Below, piece by piece: positions 1-12,000 of a stretch of 64,000 nucleotides of DNA. The translations under genes were made by a program, and so were the position numbers. Source of the stretch: Trametes villosa (Eukaryota > Basidiomycota > Agaricomycetes > Polyporales > Polyporaceae); contig PUDQ02000001.1 in assembly GCA_002964805.2 (NCBI GenBank), positions 2,256,001 to 2,320,000 on the forward strand, given 5' to 3'. The first letter of the stretch is position 1; each line of letters opens with the position of its first letter. The notes below the pieces were generated by a model. That model was not told the DNA's origin. It worked only from the letters and a program-made list of their open reading frames with translations, and searched no databases.

Positions 1-1097
1 GCATTTCTCACGCGCCACCTATTAGGCTTTACTAGCTTCCATGCGTACGCTTCTTCTAGCCAGGCATCCCGGAAGCCACTCGCCGCCGAATCCGAAACGT
101 CCTCACGCAATGCCGTCCCTTGTATGCACTCATGACGACATAACGACCACCCGTGACCTTCACAGTACTCGTTCTAGCAGCTGTTCTCCCGAGAAGCCTC
201 GCTTGAATGCAGCCGCAGGGGTGACAGTGTGCTCGTATCGCAGTCTGAACCTGAGGCCTGAGGCACGTCATCTACCCTTTGGCATGCGCTGCGGGGGCCA
301 CGAGCACGGTGTATCGCGTATTAGGTGTGCTTCCCCTCGGCTACAGTGTTACATGAAGAGCTGATCAGCGGGGAAAAGTCGTGGCAGTTGCGATAGAAAT
401 TTCAGGGGCACGTCAAACAAAGCAAGTCAACTGCACACCGACGCTGCACATCGCTAGAATACGAGTGCTTCATCTACCCTCCTTAAGATCCGTCCCAGCC
501 TGACACGACGAAAATCGTCCGCATCTGTCTCATGGCCTTCCATAGATCCTTCAGAGTTGTGGAAGTTCGATATCGGTGCTTCTTGCCTGGCCTCCGGGAT
601 AGCCACCCTGTCGGAAACGACCCCCGGGGGCAGTAGTCCTGCCCTTTACATAACGAGCTCAGGGAGCACGGTGACAGAGCGTGGTAGCGGATGTGCCAAT
701 ACTAGCGTCTTGCCATTATCGCCCAGATCCCCGTAAGGACTTCTAAAAGTCGTAGAGGTTATGAAGGGTACGGGCGTGCTCGATAGGAGGCGCAGATCTT
801 GACGTCTGGCCTGTATTACTCTTGAAACCGGGCTGACTTAGGCTGACTTCCTAAGTTCGATCTACAGCGAGATGAAAATCTGCCTTACAACGCAGTGCCT
901 CGAACCCTCATATCATATCGTACAGCTACGAAGCATACCAATACATTTGCATACGGAAATTGGTTCCGGACACCGGGAGCGGCGACTTGGATATAATGAC
1001 GAAGGGCACCCTCTTTGACAACACCCTGATGGCACGACTGCACCCACATTCCGCTCTAGAAGCAAGACACCCCTTGTGCCGCGCGTCCCGTGAGCCC
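1..1097. other. Intergenic / no gene seen
   Basis: No reading frame here shows family motifs or coding bias. A short imperfect tandem repeat (ggctgactta / ggctgacttc) lies near 831-850. The stretch lies downstream of the minus-strand SMP-30-like gene, whose stop is at 1098-1100. Confidence 0.5.
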
Positions 1098-2426
1098 CTA
1101 GCCCGCGAACTCGAACCTCCATTCACCGCCGGCGAATGCACCCGATAAGTCGACGACGAACAAATTACCGGAATCAGGGTAGTCGGCCTGCCGGGTGGCA
1201 TCGCCCCCACACGCCCCGCAGTGCGCGGTGGTCACGTAGAGCTGGTCGTTGTTCGGCCCTGCCCATGGGGTAAGCGAAGCGCGTACTGCAAGCGAGAAGG
1301 CCTGCTTACCCCCGAACGTGCACGCTGTGATGTTGAGCGCCTTTGGGAAGACGACCTCGAGATCCATCTCGCCGTCCTTGGTATACCTGATGATCCTGGA
1401 CCCGCCCCAGCTGTGCCCGGCACGATTATCAGCGGCTACGTATCGGCGCAGGAGGCTCAGTAAGGACACACCGTGCCGACCACACACCGCCGTCCTTATC
1501 GATGCAGAGGCCATCGGGATACGTTCCCTCGGGCAGACCTTGTGACAATGCGTCTACAAATACCCGTTTTCCGGACACTCGCTCGCCGGTGTAATCGTAG
1601 GCGTATATCTTGTTCTCGAACGAGTCCGTGAACAGCCTAACGTCAGTAGCAATCTCAGATCCCCGGGGACGTCGCGGTAGAAGGACGGAGGGCTCACATG
1701 ATTTGGCCGTCGTCCATCCAGCCCACGCCGTTGCTGTCCTGCGAGCCAAGGCCGCCTGTCAGCCGAGAATCGCGGAACTGCTGGGCAAGCACGAACCGTG
1801 AACGGGCCGGGGTCGAGCACCTCACAGGTGTCCAACTCTGGGTCATAGATGTAGAGCTGCCCGGGTACGTCATTCGCTTTGTTGTACAAGGTTCCTGCGA
1901 CGAAGCGACCCTGAGGGTCACAGGCACCGTCGTTGAATCGAGTGAATGGCTGGAAGGCCGCTGGGAGAGGCCGGCTGAGGTATCGCAATTTTGAGTTCTC
2001 GATAACGGCGAACCCATGCGTCGTGGCGCAAGCAAGCTACGGCCGAGGACGTGTCAGTTGACGATGGCGCAATAGGCATGCGGAAGAACAGGATATCTTA
2101 CGCCTTTGCGGTCGCGGCGAAGAGCGAGGCATGTAACAGACTCTTCGAACTGCTCCGAGTCCAGCGCCCCTGACGCGGTATTGTAGTGGTACACCTGAGG
2201 GCCACACCGGACTCTGGTCAGACGCATTCCAACGGTTGTTGGCACACTCTCACCTTGTTCTTCTCGATGTCGACGAAGTGCAAGGTCGACGTCTGGGGAT
2301 CGTAAAGCGGAGCTGTGGTGGAACGCGTTGGGACAGCATATGTGCAGCAGGAGTAGCTTTACCTTCGCCCAGACTGCAGTTGAGGTGCAGGAGCGGTTTC
2401 TCCACGAGAATCTGACGGAGAGGCAT
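1098..2426 (-). CDS. SMP-30/gluconolactonase/LRE-family protein
   Basis: The spliced protein resembles regucalcin/gluconolactonase six-bladed beta-propellers, which bind a divalent metal and often hydrolyse sugar lactones. In order I see LYDPQTSTLHFVDIEKNK, VYHYNTASG, the blade with FNDGACDPQGRFVAGT (family Asn/Asp metal and substrate positions), SNGVGWMDDGQI, YPDGLCIDKDGGVW, then WGGSRIIRY and a C-terminal NNDQLYVTTA. The start is the ATG at 2424-2426 (MPLRQILVEKP), just upstream of the first family motif, and TAG is at 1098-1100. About seven short introns are needed; the join VWSAR|WGGSR (donor gtgtgt) restores the family motif. The natural substrate cannot be read from sequence. The family is clear; exact borders are moderately sure. 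Confidence 0.85.
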
Positions 2427-2801
2427 TGCTGTGCAGGTCACGACTGAACAGCACGAGAGGGCAGCATTATATACTGCTACGAGAGAAGCAGCTGCTCGCG
2501 GATAAATGCTCAATATGCTATGACATAAGCGGCGTGCCACTTATCACAGGGGGGCAGGAGGGACGTAAAGGGTCCCCGATCCAATGGGAAGCGGCAAAGC
2601 TGATCGCGGAGGGGCGGAACATAGTTGCAAGCTTCACTGCTGCTTTGGAGCTGAACCTGATTCTATTGAACGGCGGACGGCCTGTCGAGACCAGGCCAGG
2701 CCTCGACGTGCGCACTTCAACCGAGATGGAGCGTATGCAGGAAGTGTAGGGGAGAATGTGATTAATGAGTAGGAGCGGTACAGTGGGATTGATACTAAAG
2801 A
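2427..2801. other. Spacer: 5' side of SMP-30 gene, 3' side of ACP gene
   Basis: Both flanking genes are on the minus strand. The stretch holds the putative promoter and 5' UTR of the SMP-30-like gene and the 3' UTR of ACP. Overlapping frames here have no recognisable homology. Confidence 0.5.
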
Positions 2802-3392
2802 CTAGTGGGCTAGAGAACGGTCTCAGTTCACATACGTCACAACACTCATGACGAGGTAACTCACCCTCGGGCGTCTTGGCGATGTAGTCAATAGCTGCCA
2901 AATCGCATGAGAGGTGCTGACAGTAGAATTGCGGGCATACACTCACCTTGCTGCACCGTCTTGATTTCGTCTGCTTCCGCGTCAGGAATTTCAATTGCAA
3001 ACTCCTACAACTCCGTCAGCTGAATGAACAGGCGCAAGGTTGGGGGAACGAACCTCCTCCACGGCCATGACGACCTCTACGGCATCGAGACTGTCCAGGC
3101 CAAGGTCTTCGGAGAAGGACGCCGTAGGCGTAAGCTGGTGAAACACGATATGAACGCGTGTACAAAGAGGCAGACGACTTGCAGCACGCACCTTGGCAGG
3201 CTGAACCTTCTCGAAACTCTTCAGGACCTCAAGAACGCGAGCAGTAATCTCGTCTTTTGAGAGGCCCGCTGCAGCGGAGAACGCTGCACAAGGGACGATA
3301 CGGCCGCGAGCCGCGAGAGCAAGGCGGGGCGCCGCGACGGCGCGGACAGCGACGTTGCGAGCAGCAAAGTTTCGTGCAGCGAGACGGAACAT
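2802..3392 (-). CDS. ACP1: Mitochondrial acyl carrier protein
   Basis: This is a type II acyl carrier protein. It carries acyl chains on 4'-phosphopantetheine for mitochondrial fatty acid and lipoate synthesis and is also a complex I / Fe-S assembly partner. From the ATG at 3390-3392 the first ~40 residues are Arg/Ala-rich without acids, a typical matrix presequence, followed by SKDEITARVLEVLKSFEKV. The exon after the first intron contains EDLGLDSLDAVEVVMAVEE, in which the DSL serine is the phosphopantetheine site. Next come EFAIEIPDAEADEIKTVQQ and AIDYIAKTPE. The last intron (2810-2864, gtgagt...tctctag) leads to an 8-nt exon, 2802-2809, giving A-H-stop and the usual family ending TPEAH. All four exons agree with family length. 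Confidence 0.93.
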
Positions 3393-4471
3393 GGTTTTGG
3401 TAGAAGAGGAGGATGCTGGACGCGTTGAGCTCAGCCCCGAGCTCGAGCTCACACGTCAACTCCGCCGCCGGATACGGCCGAGCACGCGTAACAGGCGCCC
3501 ATCCCGACGCGCCGCGCCCCACAGCATGCGATAATCAGCATCTACTTATTGGCTACGAGGGCGCATTAAGTTGACTTGTAAAGCAGGTGTAGCGTTGTTT
3601 GATGCGTACTACGCCTGGCGAGCATCTTCACTAACACACGATCATAAACGTTTCAACTGTACTCGGTTCTAACTTCTCATGCACGTCCGAGGACGCAGAA
3701 CCAGACAGAACCCCACTACATTCACGCAGTGGTGGGCAGACCGCGATAGACATGCATACATTCAGGAAGCTATGATGCTACAACCGTTGGCGGACATGGA
3801 TATGATTGGCTATGGCTACAACGTATCTATCAGTATATAGTAGGGTGTGAGTGGAGCTAAGTTGTCGTCTGTAGTGAAACTGAGGTTGGGTACAGATACT
3901 GAGACAACGTTCAGAGCGAAAGTGAACAAAGTCAACCGCCAAGCTGAGGGATTCGAGGGGTGAAAGCAGAAGCCAGGAAAGATGAGAACGATCGATTGAA
4001 GGCGAGAGGCGTGGAGCCTGTGGGTTGAGGATAGCGGGAGGCACCGTGAGCAGAGCCGTAGGGAGAGTGGCGACGTTCTGTACGCCCAGAACAAAGCCGT
4101 CCAACGGCGATAGTCGTTCCAGAGGGTTTCGATTTAAGGACAAGGTTGGCGAGAGCGACCGCAAGTGCAGATGGTAGAGCAGGCATAGGCGCCCAATCCG
4201 AAAGCGCCCACGGTGGCTGAAAAGGGTTTCGGCAAGCCCCGAGCAACTGTGCAGTCCCAGTCACGGTGGCTGTCACCGTACGAGACTCCAGCCACCATTA
4301 CCGACTGCAGCAAGATCGTCAAGGTGAGAGCATCAAGTATTCAAGCTGGGTCCTTGCTGAAGTACTGTACGTGATTCGTACGACCCCGACCCCCCAGGTT
4401 CGTCGTTCCAACGGTGTTCGCGAAATCCCCAAACTCACTCATTCGTTCCGATTCTTGCATTAAGACGCGCC
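3393..4471. other. Intergenic between ACP and RPL16
   Basis: This is the divergent region between ACP (-) and RPL16 (+). Minus-strand frames at 3778-4322 are Pro/Ser/Leu-rich with no motif and are not called. The RPL16 promoter should lie in the right-hand part. Confidence 0.5.
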
Positions 4472-5247
4472 ATGGCCACCTTCTCCTCCACCCCCATTGT
4501 CATCGACGGCAAGGGCCATCTTCTGGGCCGCCTCGCTTCGATTATCTCGAAGCAGGTTCTCAACGGCCAGAAGATCGTCGTCGTCCGGTGCGAGGAGATC
4601 AACATTTCGGGCAGTTTCTTCCGCAACAAGGTGCGTCTTGCGATAGGTGACACACAGGGAACTTGCAGTTTAACACGCAATGTCAGCTGCGGTACCACAA
4701 CTTCCTCCACAAGCGCCACATCGTCAACCCGAAAAAGTCTGGCCCCTTCCACCACCGCGCCCCCTCCAAGATTCTCTACCGGGCCATTCGCGGCATGGTG
4801 CCCCACAAGACTGCCCGCGGTGCGGCTGCTCTTGAGCGCCTCAAGCTCTTTGAGGGTGTCCCTCCCCCCTACGACCGCAAGAAGCGCATGGTCGTCCCTG
4901 AGGCCCTCAGGGTACTGCGGTTGAAGCCCGGCCGGAAGTACTGCACGGTGAAGGTAAGCGACCTTGCAACCTTTTTGCCATAGAGCAGATTATGAACGGC
5001 TCCAATTCGCAGCGTCTGTCCCACGAGGTTGGCTGGGGCTACAAGGACGTCGTCGACCGTCTGGAGGAGAAGAGGAAGGTCAAGTCCCAGGCCTTCCATG
5101 AGCGCAAGGTGCGTCTTTGTTCTATCTGGGGCTATGGGCTGGCTCCTAAACACGAGAATCCTGCAGACCGCGGCCCTCAAGCTGCGCCAAAAGGCCTTGG
5201 CGGACGCGACACCATCCTTCGAAAAGCTGGCGCAGCTCGGCTACTAG
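4472..5247 (+). CDS. RPL16: 60S ribosomal protein L16 (uL13)
   Basis: This is the large-subunit ribosomal protein of the uL13 family (yeast Rpl16, human RPL13A). The protein reads [20 protein letters not shown], then [58 protein letters not shown], and ends FEKLAQLGY. Four exons are joined by three introns at 4631-4686, 4954-5012 and 5109-5166, all GT-AG and 56-59 nt long. Total length, about 200 residues, matches the family. The gene stands alone in its orientation between ACP and the KH gene. The introns are too short to hold box C/D snoRNAs. Confidence 0.97.
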
Positions 5248-5791
5248 ATGGAATATCGACATGGCATATCGCACCCGCTCTCCGCGCTCCTCTATGATTA
5301 GCCGCCATGACATTCCATGTACCTCGCCTATTGCTATCGTATGCCAGTTCCGCGGGGACGACACTCAATATGATACTACTGTTGCCGAGAAGGATGGCGT
5401 TGCAGCCTCCCGGTTACCTGTATAACATAACTAGATGTGTTCGAATGCATCGAATGTATCTGGGTCGACTTGCACTGTCTGCGCCGTGTACGACTGTCTG
5501 CGAGAGCTGGCGCGCTGGCTTGTAAGCAGGCGTTATAGCACGGTAAGCTGGCCCGAGTCATCACAGAGCCCGAGAGCGATCGCCGCCGGCCCGGCGTGCG
5601 GGACACGACCGGACGGGCAGCGCGGCCGGCATGGGCCGGAGAGAGCGGGCGGTCTGGGCTTGTCTGAGCAGAGGGCAAGCTTTTGCTTGCTCACCTTCTC
5701 ATCCTCTCTCGCCCTTGCCCCTTCGTCCCCATCGCCCCTTCCCGCCCCCCTCGCCCCCTCTCACCCCCGCTTTCCCCCCGCTTCCCTCGCC
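5248..5791. other. Intergenic with polypyrimidine 5' leader
   Basis: The left part is the RPL16 3' UTR. From about 5696 to 5791 the plus strand is almost purely C and T, running into the KH-gene start codon. Such CT tracts are common in promoters and leaders of expressed fungal genes. No gene is seen. Confidence 0.55.
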
Positions 5792-6878
5792 ATGCCCTCC
5801 GACGCCCCCGTCCCCCGCGACAACGGTATGCAGAGCTCATCTCCCGCCCTTTTCGCCGCATTTTCTGACCAGCCGACGTCTGTAGACTCTGCCCCGCAGT
5901 CCCGTTCTCCCTCGCCCGGCGGTTCCGACAGCCTGACCCTTCGCGCCCTTGTCAGTACCAAGGACGCGGGTGTCATCATCGGGAAGGCAGGAAAAAATGT
6001 CGCCGAGCTCCGTGAACAGACGGGCGTCAAGGCTGGCGTCAGCAAGGTCATTCCCGGCGTTCACGAACGGGTTTTGACCGTGACCGGTACCGTGGAGGGT
6101 GTCGCGAAGGTATGTCCAGGCTCTACGACGCGCCGTACGGGCTCTAATTAGTTGATAGGCGTACTCTCTCATTGTTTCCCAACTCGTCTCCGCTAGTCCC
6201 TCCTCCCCGGTCATGTCCCCCACCGCTTCACCGACCACCGCCATCCGTCTCCTCATCTCCCACAACCTTATGGGGAGCGTGATTGGCCGGAACGGTTTGA
6301 AGATCAAAGCCATCCAGGACTCTTCCGGAGCGCGGATGGTCGCCTCCAAGGATATGCTGCCGCAGTCGACGGAGCGTATCGTGGAGGTGCAAGGCTCCTC
6401 CGAGTCGATAGGCCGTGCTATCGAGGAGATCGGCCGCTGTCTCTTGGAGGACTGGGAGCGGGGCGTCGGCACGGTCCTCTTCCACCCCGGCGCCGGCGAC
6501 GAGCGGTCGGGCCGCCGCACACATCCCACGAACCGGAGGAGTAACGGCGACGTCCGCCGGACATCCCCCTCACCAAGCTCCCCGTCCTCCTCCCCACCCA
6601 CGAACCTCCGCACGCAGAACATCTCCATCCCCTCCGACATGGTCGGCTGCATCATCGGCCGGAACGGAACCAAAATCACCGAGATTCGACGGCTGTCGGG
6701 GTCCAAGATTTCCATCGCGAAAGAGCCCCACGACGAGACGGGCGAGCGCATGTTCACGATCGTCGGCACGCCTGAGGCGAACGAGAAGGCCCTCTTCCTG
6801 TTGTACAACCAGCTCGAGAGCGAGAAGGAGCGTCGTGTCGGGCGGGACCAGCAGCAACAGGAGGAGCTGCAGGACTAG
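5792..6878 (+). CDS. Triple KH-domain RNA-binding protein (Rnc1/Hek2/PCBP type)
   Basis: The protein has three KH domains, each with the GxxG loop that contacts single-stranded RNA: IIGKAGKNVAELRE (residues ~65-80), SVIGRNGLKIKAIQ and CIIGRNGTKITEIR. This arrangement is that of poly(C)-binding proteins, fission-yeast Rnc1 and yeast Hek2/Pbp2, which control mRNA stability and translation. The start is ATG 5792 (MPSDAPVPRDNG), after a CT-rich leader. One intron of about 50 nt interrupts the end of KH1 near 6107-6160. A Ser/Pro-rich linker separates KH2 and KH3, and the protein ends with Gln/Glu-rich QQQQEELQD. No nuclear localisation signal is obvious. The target RNAs are unknown. Confidence 0.92.
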
Positions 6879-7459
6879 TTGCATGGAGCTGACTGCGTCT
6901 CATTTGCTTGATCTACGCTACCCGGCGACGCGTGGGCCACTTGCCACCACCTGACGCGTCGTTAGTCGCTACCAATTGACTCGCCTCCTCCTTACCTACC
7001 TCTGCTCTCCTTCCTTGACCCCCGCTCCACCAGCTCACCCCTCTTCTCTCTCCCGTACCTCTCCCTGCCCCCTTCAGAAAACCCGTAAAACACGATAGTG
7101 TACTCGCCCTCCATCTTGACCCTCCCTCGTCGCCGATGTTCCAACCCCCTCGATGTAGCACTCCCCTCCGTTCCCTCGGCCAACATGATGCTTTTCCCTC
7201 GCTCGCGGGCTCACTGCCGTCGTTTGGCTCTATCCTACTGCTTTCGTGCATACGTGCGGCCCATAGACAGTAAAAGTATGCGTATGTTAATTGCTATCCG
7301 ACGGTGTTGGTGCAAATGGACTCTGCTTTCGACGCGTTCCTCCGCCACCGCGTCGCGTTTCCGCTGAAAAAATGAGATCACGTTCGCGCTCGACGCGTCG
7401 CGCTCAAAAGTTTCCTGGACGCGCTGGGCGCCTAAAGCGCGCTCCTGCCTTGCGCCACC
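6879..7459. other. Intergenic, KH gene 3' UTR and NUFIP1 promoter
   Basis: The stretch is pyrimidine-rich at 6975-7075 and has no coding motifs. It separates two plus-strand genes. Confidence 0.5.
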
Positions 7460-8958
7460 ATGCAGCCAAATCGCCCTCAGCAGCCCTACTATCCGCCCGC
7501 TGCAAACAACAGCGCACGAGCCGCACAGGCTGTCGCCGCCGCCCTCTCAAACCCGTATGGTCAGGCGTATGGTGGACAGTTCGCATACCCTCAGGCATCC
7601 CACTACGCGCAAGCATACAGCCAGTACTATAACGGAGCAGGGCCCTCGCAAGTCACAGCGGACGGCTATACCATATCATCGACCTATGTGCCCGGGACAC
7701 AGTACAATCAGTACAACGCCCCTCAGCAAACGCGGCCGCCTGCGCAGCGGCCGCAAACACATGGAGGTGGAGGCCAGGGTCAAGGTCAGCCAGGCTGGTA
7801 TCAGGCCGGCACGTCTCGGTGCACGAAGCCCGGGTGCTCCTTCACGGGCTCGAAGAAGACTGTGGAGGTACACATGATGGACAGGCACCTCATCTACCCG
7901 CCCGGCTGGGAGAACCGGAAGAAGAAGAACGACTGGGACGCCGACCCCAGTCTCAAGGGGTGCGTACCTTCCCGTCCCGATGTTGGGTGGATGCATGCTG
8001 AGTGTATGCGCGCAGGAAGCCCATCCCGATCCAGGGCACGAGCATCAAGCTCGACACACCTGAGGCGATCGAGCAATGGATCGCGGAGCGCAAGAAGCGG
8101 TTCCCGACCGCGCACAACGTGGAGGAGAAGCAGCGCAAGATGCGTGAGGCTATCGAGCGCGGACAGATACCCTTCGACGACACGTCCCGCCGTAATAAGC
8201 GACGGCGAACCGACGACGGTCCTGGAGACCGAGGCGGCGGCTCGAGAGGGGCGCGAGGAGGCCAGCGTGGACGAGGAAGAGGCAGGGGTAGGGGGAGAGG
8301 CCAAGATGGTGGGTGGGAGGGGCGAAGGCCTGGAGGACAAGCTATTGAGGACGGAGGTAACAGCATGGCGCCTCCGGACGCTAGGCCTACGGCAAGCCTT
8401 GAGCGGAGCGAAGATGCAGCGCTCGGCGAGGACGCGAGCTCAGATTCGGATTCTGACGGCGCACCAGAAGTCGTCTCCTCGAAGGCACCGACCAGCGCCA
8501 TGGACACGCAGGACGAGAATTCTATGGAGGTCGACGAAGAACCACCACCAAGCACTACTGTGGCTAGGTCTTCGGGAACGACTGCCCCTGCACCCGAACC
8601 GGTCAAGAAGCCTCGACCAAAACAACCCCGCAGGCCACTCTACAATCCATTCGCGCAGAGGCCCTCGCTCCTACGCAACGTAAGCTAATCCCACATCCAC
8701 TCGAGACGTATCCTGATTTTTCCGTTTCAGCTGTTGCTCCCGGAAATCCGCATGACCGTGTCGAATCTCTCGCAGGCGATACACTTCCTAGTAGACAACG
8801 ACTTCCTCGACAACGTCGAACTCAAACCCGGACAGGCGAACGAACGCATGATACAAGTTATAGACGACCAACCTGCTGCACCTACCGAGGGCACTCCTGC
8901 GCCAGCCCCGGCTGTACTATCAGCAGAGGTCGCCGCACCCCTGTCAAACAATAGCTAG
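7460..8958 (+). CDS. NUFIP1-domain protein, box C/D snoRNP assembly factor-like
   Basis: The N-terminal ~110 residues are Gln/Tyr/Ala-rich and probably disordered. A C2H2-like finger follows (CTKPGCSFTGSKKTVEVH...RH), then, after the first intron, the conserved NUFIP1 core KLDTPEAIEQWIAERKKRFP. This core is the signature of NUFIP1/Rsa1-type scaffolds that help load box C/D snoRNP proteins with R2TP. A bipartite basic stretch (SRRNKRRRTDDG) suggests nuclear import and is followed by an RGG-like Gly/Arg tract at 8237-8330. The last intron (gtaagc...tttcag, ~8684-8730) joins SLLRN to LLLPEIRMTVSNLSQAIHFL. The gene converges on the M16 protease gene with only 94 bp between stop codons. Confidence 0.88.
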
Positions 8959-9052
8959 TCATGAGCTGGATGCTACATATCCCCGCCCTACTACGCAGGG
9001 ACTGTCATAATGCTACACATTACTCGTAATACTAGGTGCTAGGAGGTATAAA

Positions 9053-12000
9053 CTACCGGTCGCTCTCGCTCTCGCTCTCACTGCCATCGCTGTCCGACTC
9101 CTCGCTGTCCTCGTCCGCCTCGACCTGCAGCGAGCGCTGCTCGACGTCGAAGCCGACCTTGCCGAGGTCCTGCACGACCTGCTCCACCTTGGACGGCGCG
9201 GTGACGATGACCGCGACGGAGGACGCGGAGTCGAAGAGCGGGAGGAAGTACTGCTTGAGCACGGCGAGCACGTCGTCCTTGGTGATCGCCTGGAACTTCT
9301 CGAGCAGCTCGACGTTGAAGTTCTGCGAGACGCCCTTGAGGCCTTGGTTGATGAAGGACATGAGGGCCTGGTAGTGTCATGGTAAGCACCTAGTCCGGGC
9401 GAAAGCATGACAGAAATGGCTTACGGCGCGGCCTGGTGTGGAGACGCTCTTGGCAACGCCGTACACGATGCTGCTCTTCGCAGCGTCAAGGACGGTTTCA
9501 TCCAGAGTGATCTGCCGGTAAAAGCGTCAGTATGTTGTACATGAGCAGCTGACGGGTTTGACACGCACGGAACCATCGGTGAGGCCCTTGATCACGCTGG
9601 CTGCCTGCTTGAACGCCTCCATGCTGTTGGAACTCTGCGCATTGCGTTAACGGCTCGCGTTCCCAACAGCGCTCGCAAGAACGTACCCGGTACAACGAGA
9701 AGTTCACCAGGCCGGCCTCCAGGTCGAGCCCACAGTGCGCGCCATACGCTAAGCCAGAGCCACGGATGTACCTCTGCAGCCAGGAATCAGCGAACTGTGC
9801 CCAGCCCTCCACAAAAACCACGTACCCAGAGATAGCTCTCGGTCGCGTTGAGAACCTCGACGGCGACGCGGATCGCGGGGTACTCGGGGTGTGCCCAGCC
9901 CTGGACACCCTTTGCGGTGTGCGTCGCGAACGCGCTCTCGATCGTGGGCAAGCTCACGACGACCGCCTTCTTGACGGGGTTCTTCCCAACAGCGCTGAGG
10001 GTGTCGACGGCAAGTCGGAGGGGGGCGAGGTCGCTCGGCTGAGGGAGAGGTGTCAGCGTATGTGCCGTCAACCAGCTAGAGGACGACTTACCGGGAATGC
10101 CTCGCCGAAATGCCGTGCCCACACGCTGCGAGGCTCCTTGAGGGCCAGAATGTCGCCGTTCACCGAGATCCGCACGCCAGTCGGGTCCGTGACTGCTTCA
10201 CCGTCAGTACCCATATCTACAGCATTCTCCCCCCTAGCTGGTGCAAGCACGACTTACAAGATCTCCGGATCTCCTCAAAGTCCTTCAGGACGTCCGCGGG
10301 CGACTCCTGCAGCTGCTGCGCGAGCTTCGGGACGAACTCAATCTGGGGGATGACGCTGCCCATGCGCGAGGTCGAGCTCGCGTCGTAGAGCAGCTCCGCC
10401 GAGACCGAGCCGAGGACGGTGTCGCCGTCGCGCTTCATCTCCGGTAGTGACTGCTGGATCTTCGCGATGGTCACTTGTAGACTAGGGAAGGTGGCGTTAT
10501 GAGTCGATCCCGCCACAAAAGCAGTGAGGCTAGCAGGGGGAGGACGTACCGCTCCTTGTCGAACTCGCCGCCGTAGACGAGGTCCTTGAGCCACGCGATC
10601 GCGCTCTCGTACTGCGCGGTCTCGACCTTGATGCTCACGCGCATCGTCTCCGTGAACGCGCTGTTCACGCCGAGCGCGACCTCGTACGAGACGGTGTCGC
10701 TGTCGAGCCGGTGCACGACCTCCTCGTGGTTCAGCCGCTCGCCCGTGCTCCTCGTCACAGGGAGCGAGAAGAACGCGGAGAGGTAGGTGGACATGTACCT
10801 GCACGGACATTAAGAGAAGCTCTTCATAAACGACGCGAGATGGACTTACGGGCGGAGGCGCTCGGGGAGCTTCGCAAGGGAGAAGTAAGCGTGCACGGTG
10901 ACGAAGTCGGACTAGCACAAGCGTTAGAACTCTGCACACAAAGCGCCGCCTGTAAGACATACCTTGACATGGTCGTACTGCACGAAGAACGGCAGCGGCG
11001 CGCCATCCTGCTCGATATGCTTCGCGAGCTCCGCATTACCGCGCGGCGCCGCCGTGCCCTGCGTCGGCTCCTGGAAGCTCTGCACGGGGATCCACGAGAT
11101 GCTCTTCACGGACGGGACGGGGAAGGCCTTCAGGATCTCCGTCGGGATCTCCGCCTCGTGCTCCTTCTTCGCCGCCTCGAGCACGCGCTCGCACTCCGCG
11201 AGGCCTGCGGGCCCGAGCGCTGCCTTCTGTGCGGCGACGCGCGCCTTCTCGACCTGCTCGAGCCAGTCTGCCATCTCGCCCGAAGGCTTGCCGAGCACGA
11301 CGACGCTTGGAGGGTCTACGTAGTACCTGCGCACCGTCGTTCAGTACCGGGAGTAGTGTAGATGTGAGGGTCCGTTCTTACTTGCGGAGGAGACCGGTCC
11401 ACTGTTCGCTCGTCCACTTCTTCAGCTCCGCGTACTGGTTGATCTCGTCCATCGACGGCGCGAGCTCCGCGCCGTCCTCCGAGCCGTACAGCGAGTCCGT
11501 GATGACGTTGCCCGAGAACGTGTCGCCCTGCGACGACTCGACCTTGCTGCGGAGCTGCCGCTCGTCGCGGCTAATGACCATCGCCATCCTGCCCATGTCG
11601 AGGCCCTGGTCCGCGATCCGGCGCAAGCTCGCCTTCAGCCTCTCGTCGAACGTGTCGAGGTGCTCCGTGGGGATGGAGCCGACGTACACGGGCAGGTCGA
11701 CGTACGTCGCGCGCGTGTCCTCGCCGAAGTAGATGTACGTGCACAGCGGGTTCTCGATCTCGACGAACTCCTTGTTCAGCGGCGCGACGGCAGACGAGGT
11801 GAGGTACGTCCCGAGGATGTCGAGCGCCTTGCGCTCGAGGTACGCATTGGGTGGTGGGCCGAGGAACCCGATCTGCAGCTCGCCGACGCTCTCGTCCTTC
11901 TCGGGGAACTCGACCGTCTCCTTGACCGTCTCCGCGATCGGCTTGCGCTGCGCGCTCGCGGTCTCGACGAACGGCCGCTTCCAGCCTGGGGGCTTCGCAC

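Noticed and set aside
896..912. Possible tRNA B-box (ggttcgaggc) on the minus strand
   Set aside because: No pairing T-arm, acceptor stem or A-box at proper distance.
3778..4322. Overlapping minus-strand frames of 60-130 codons upstream of RPL16
   Set aside because: Several frames overlap without a shared exon chain or recognisable motif.
5837..6808. 323-codon minus-strand frame
   Set aside because: Antisense to the KH protein gene; a shadow of GC3-rich coding sequence.
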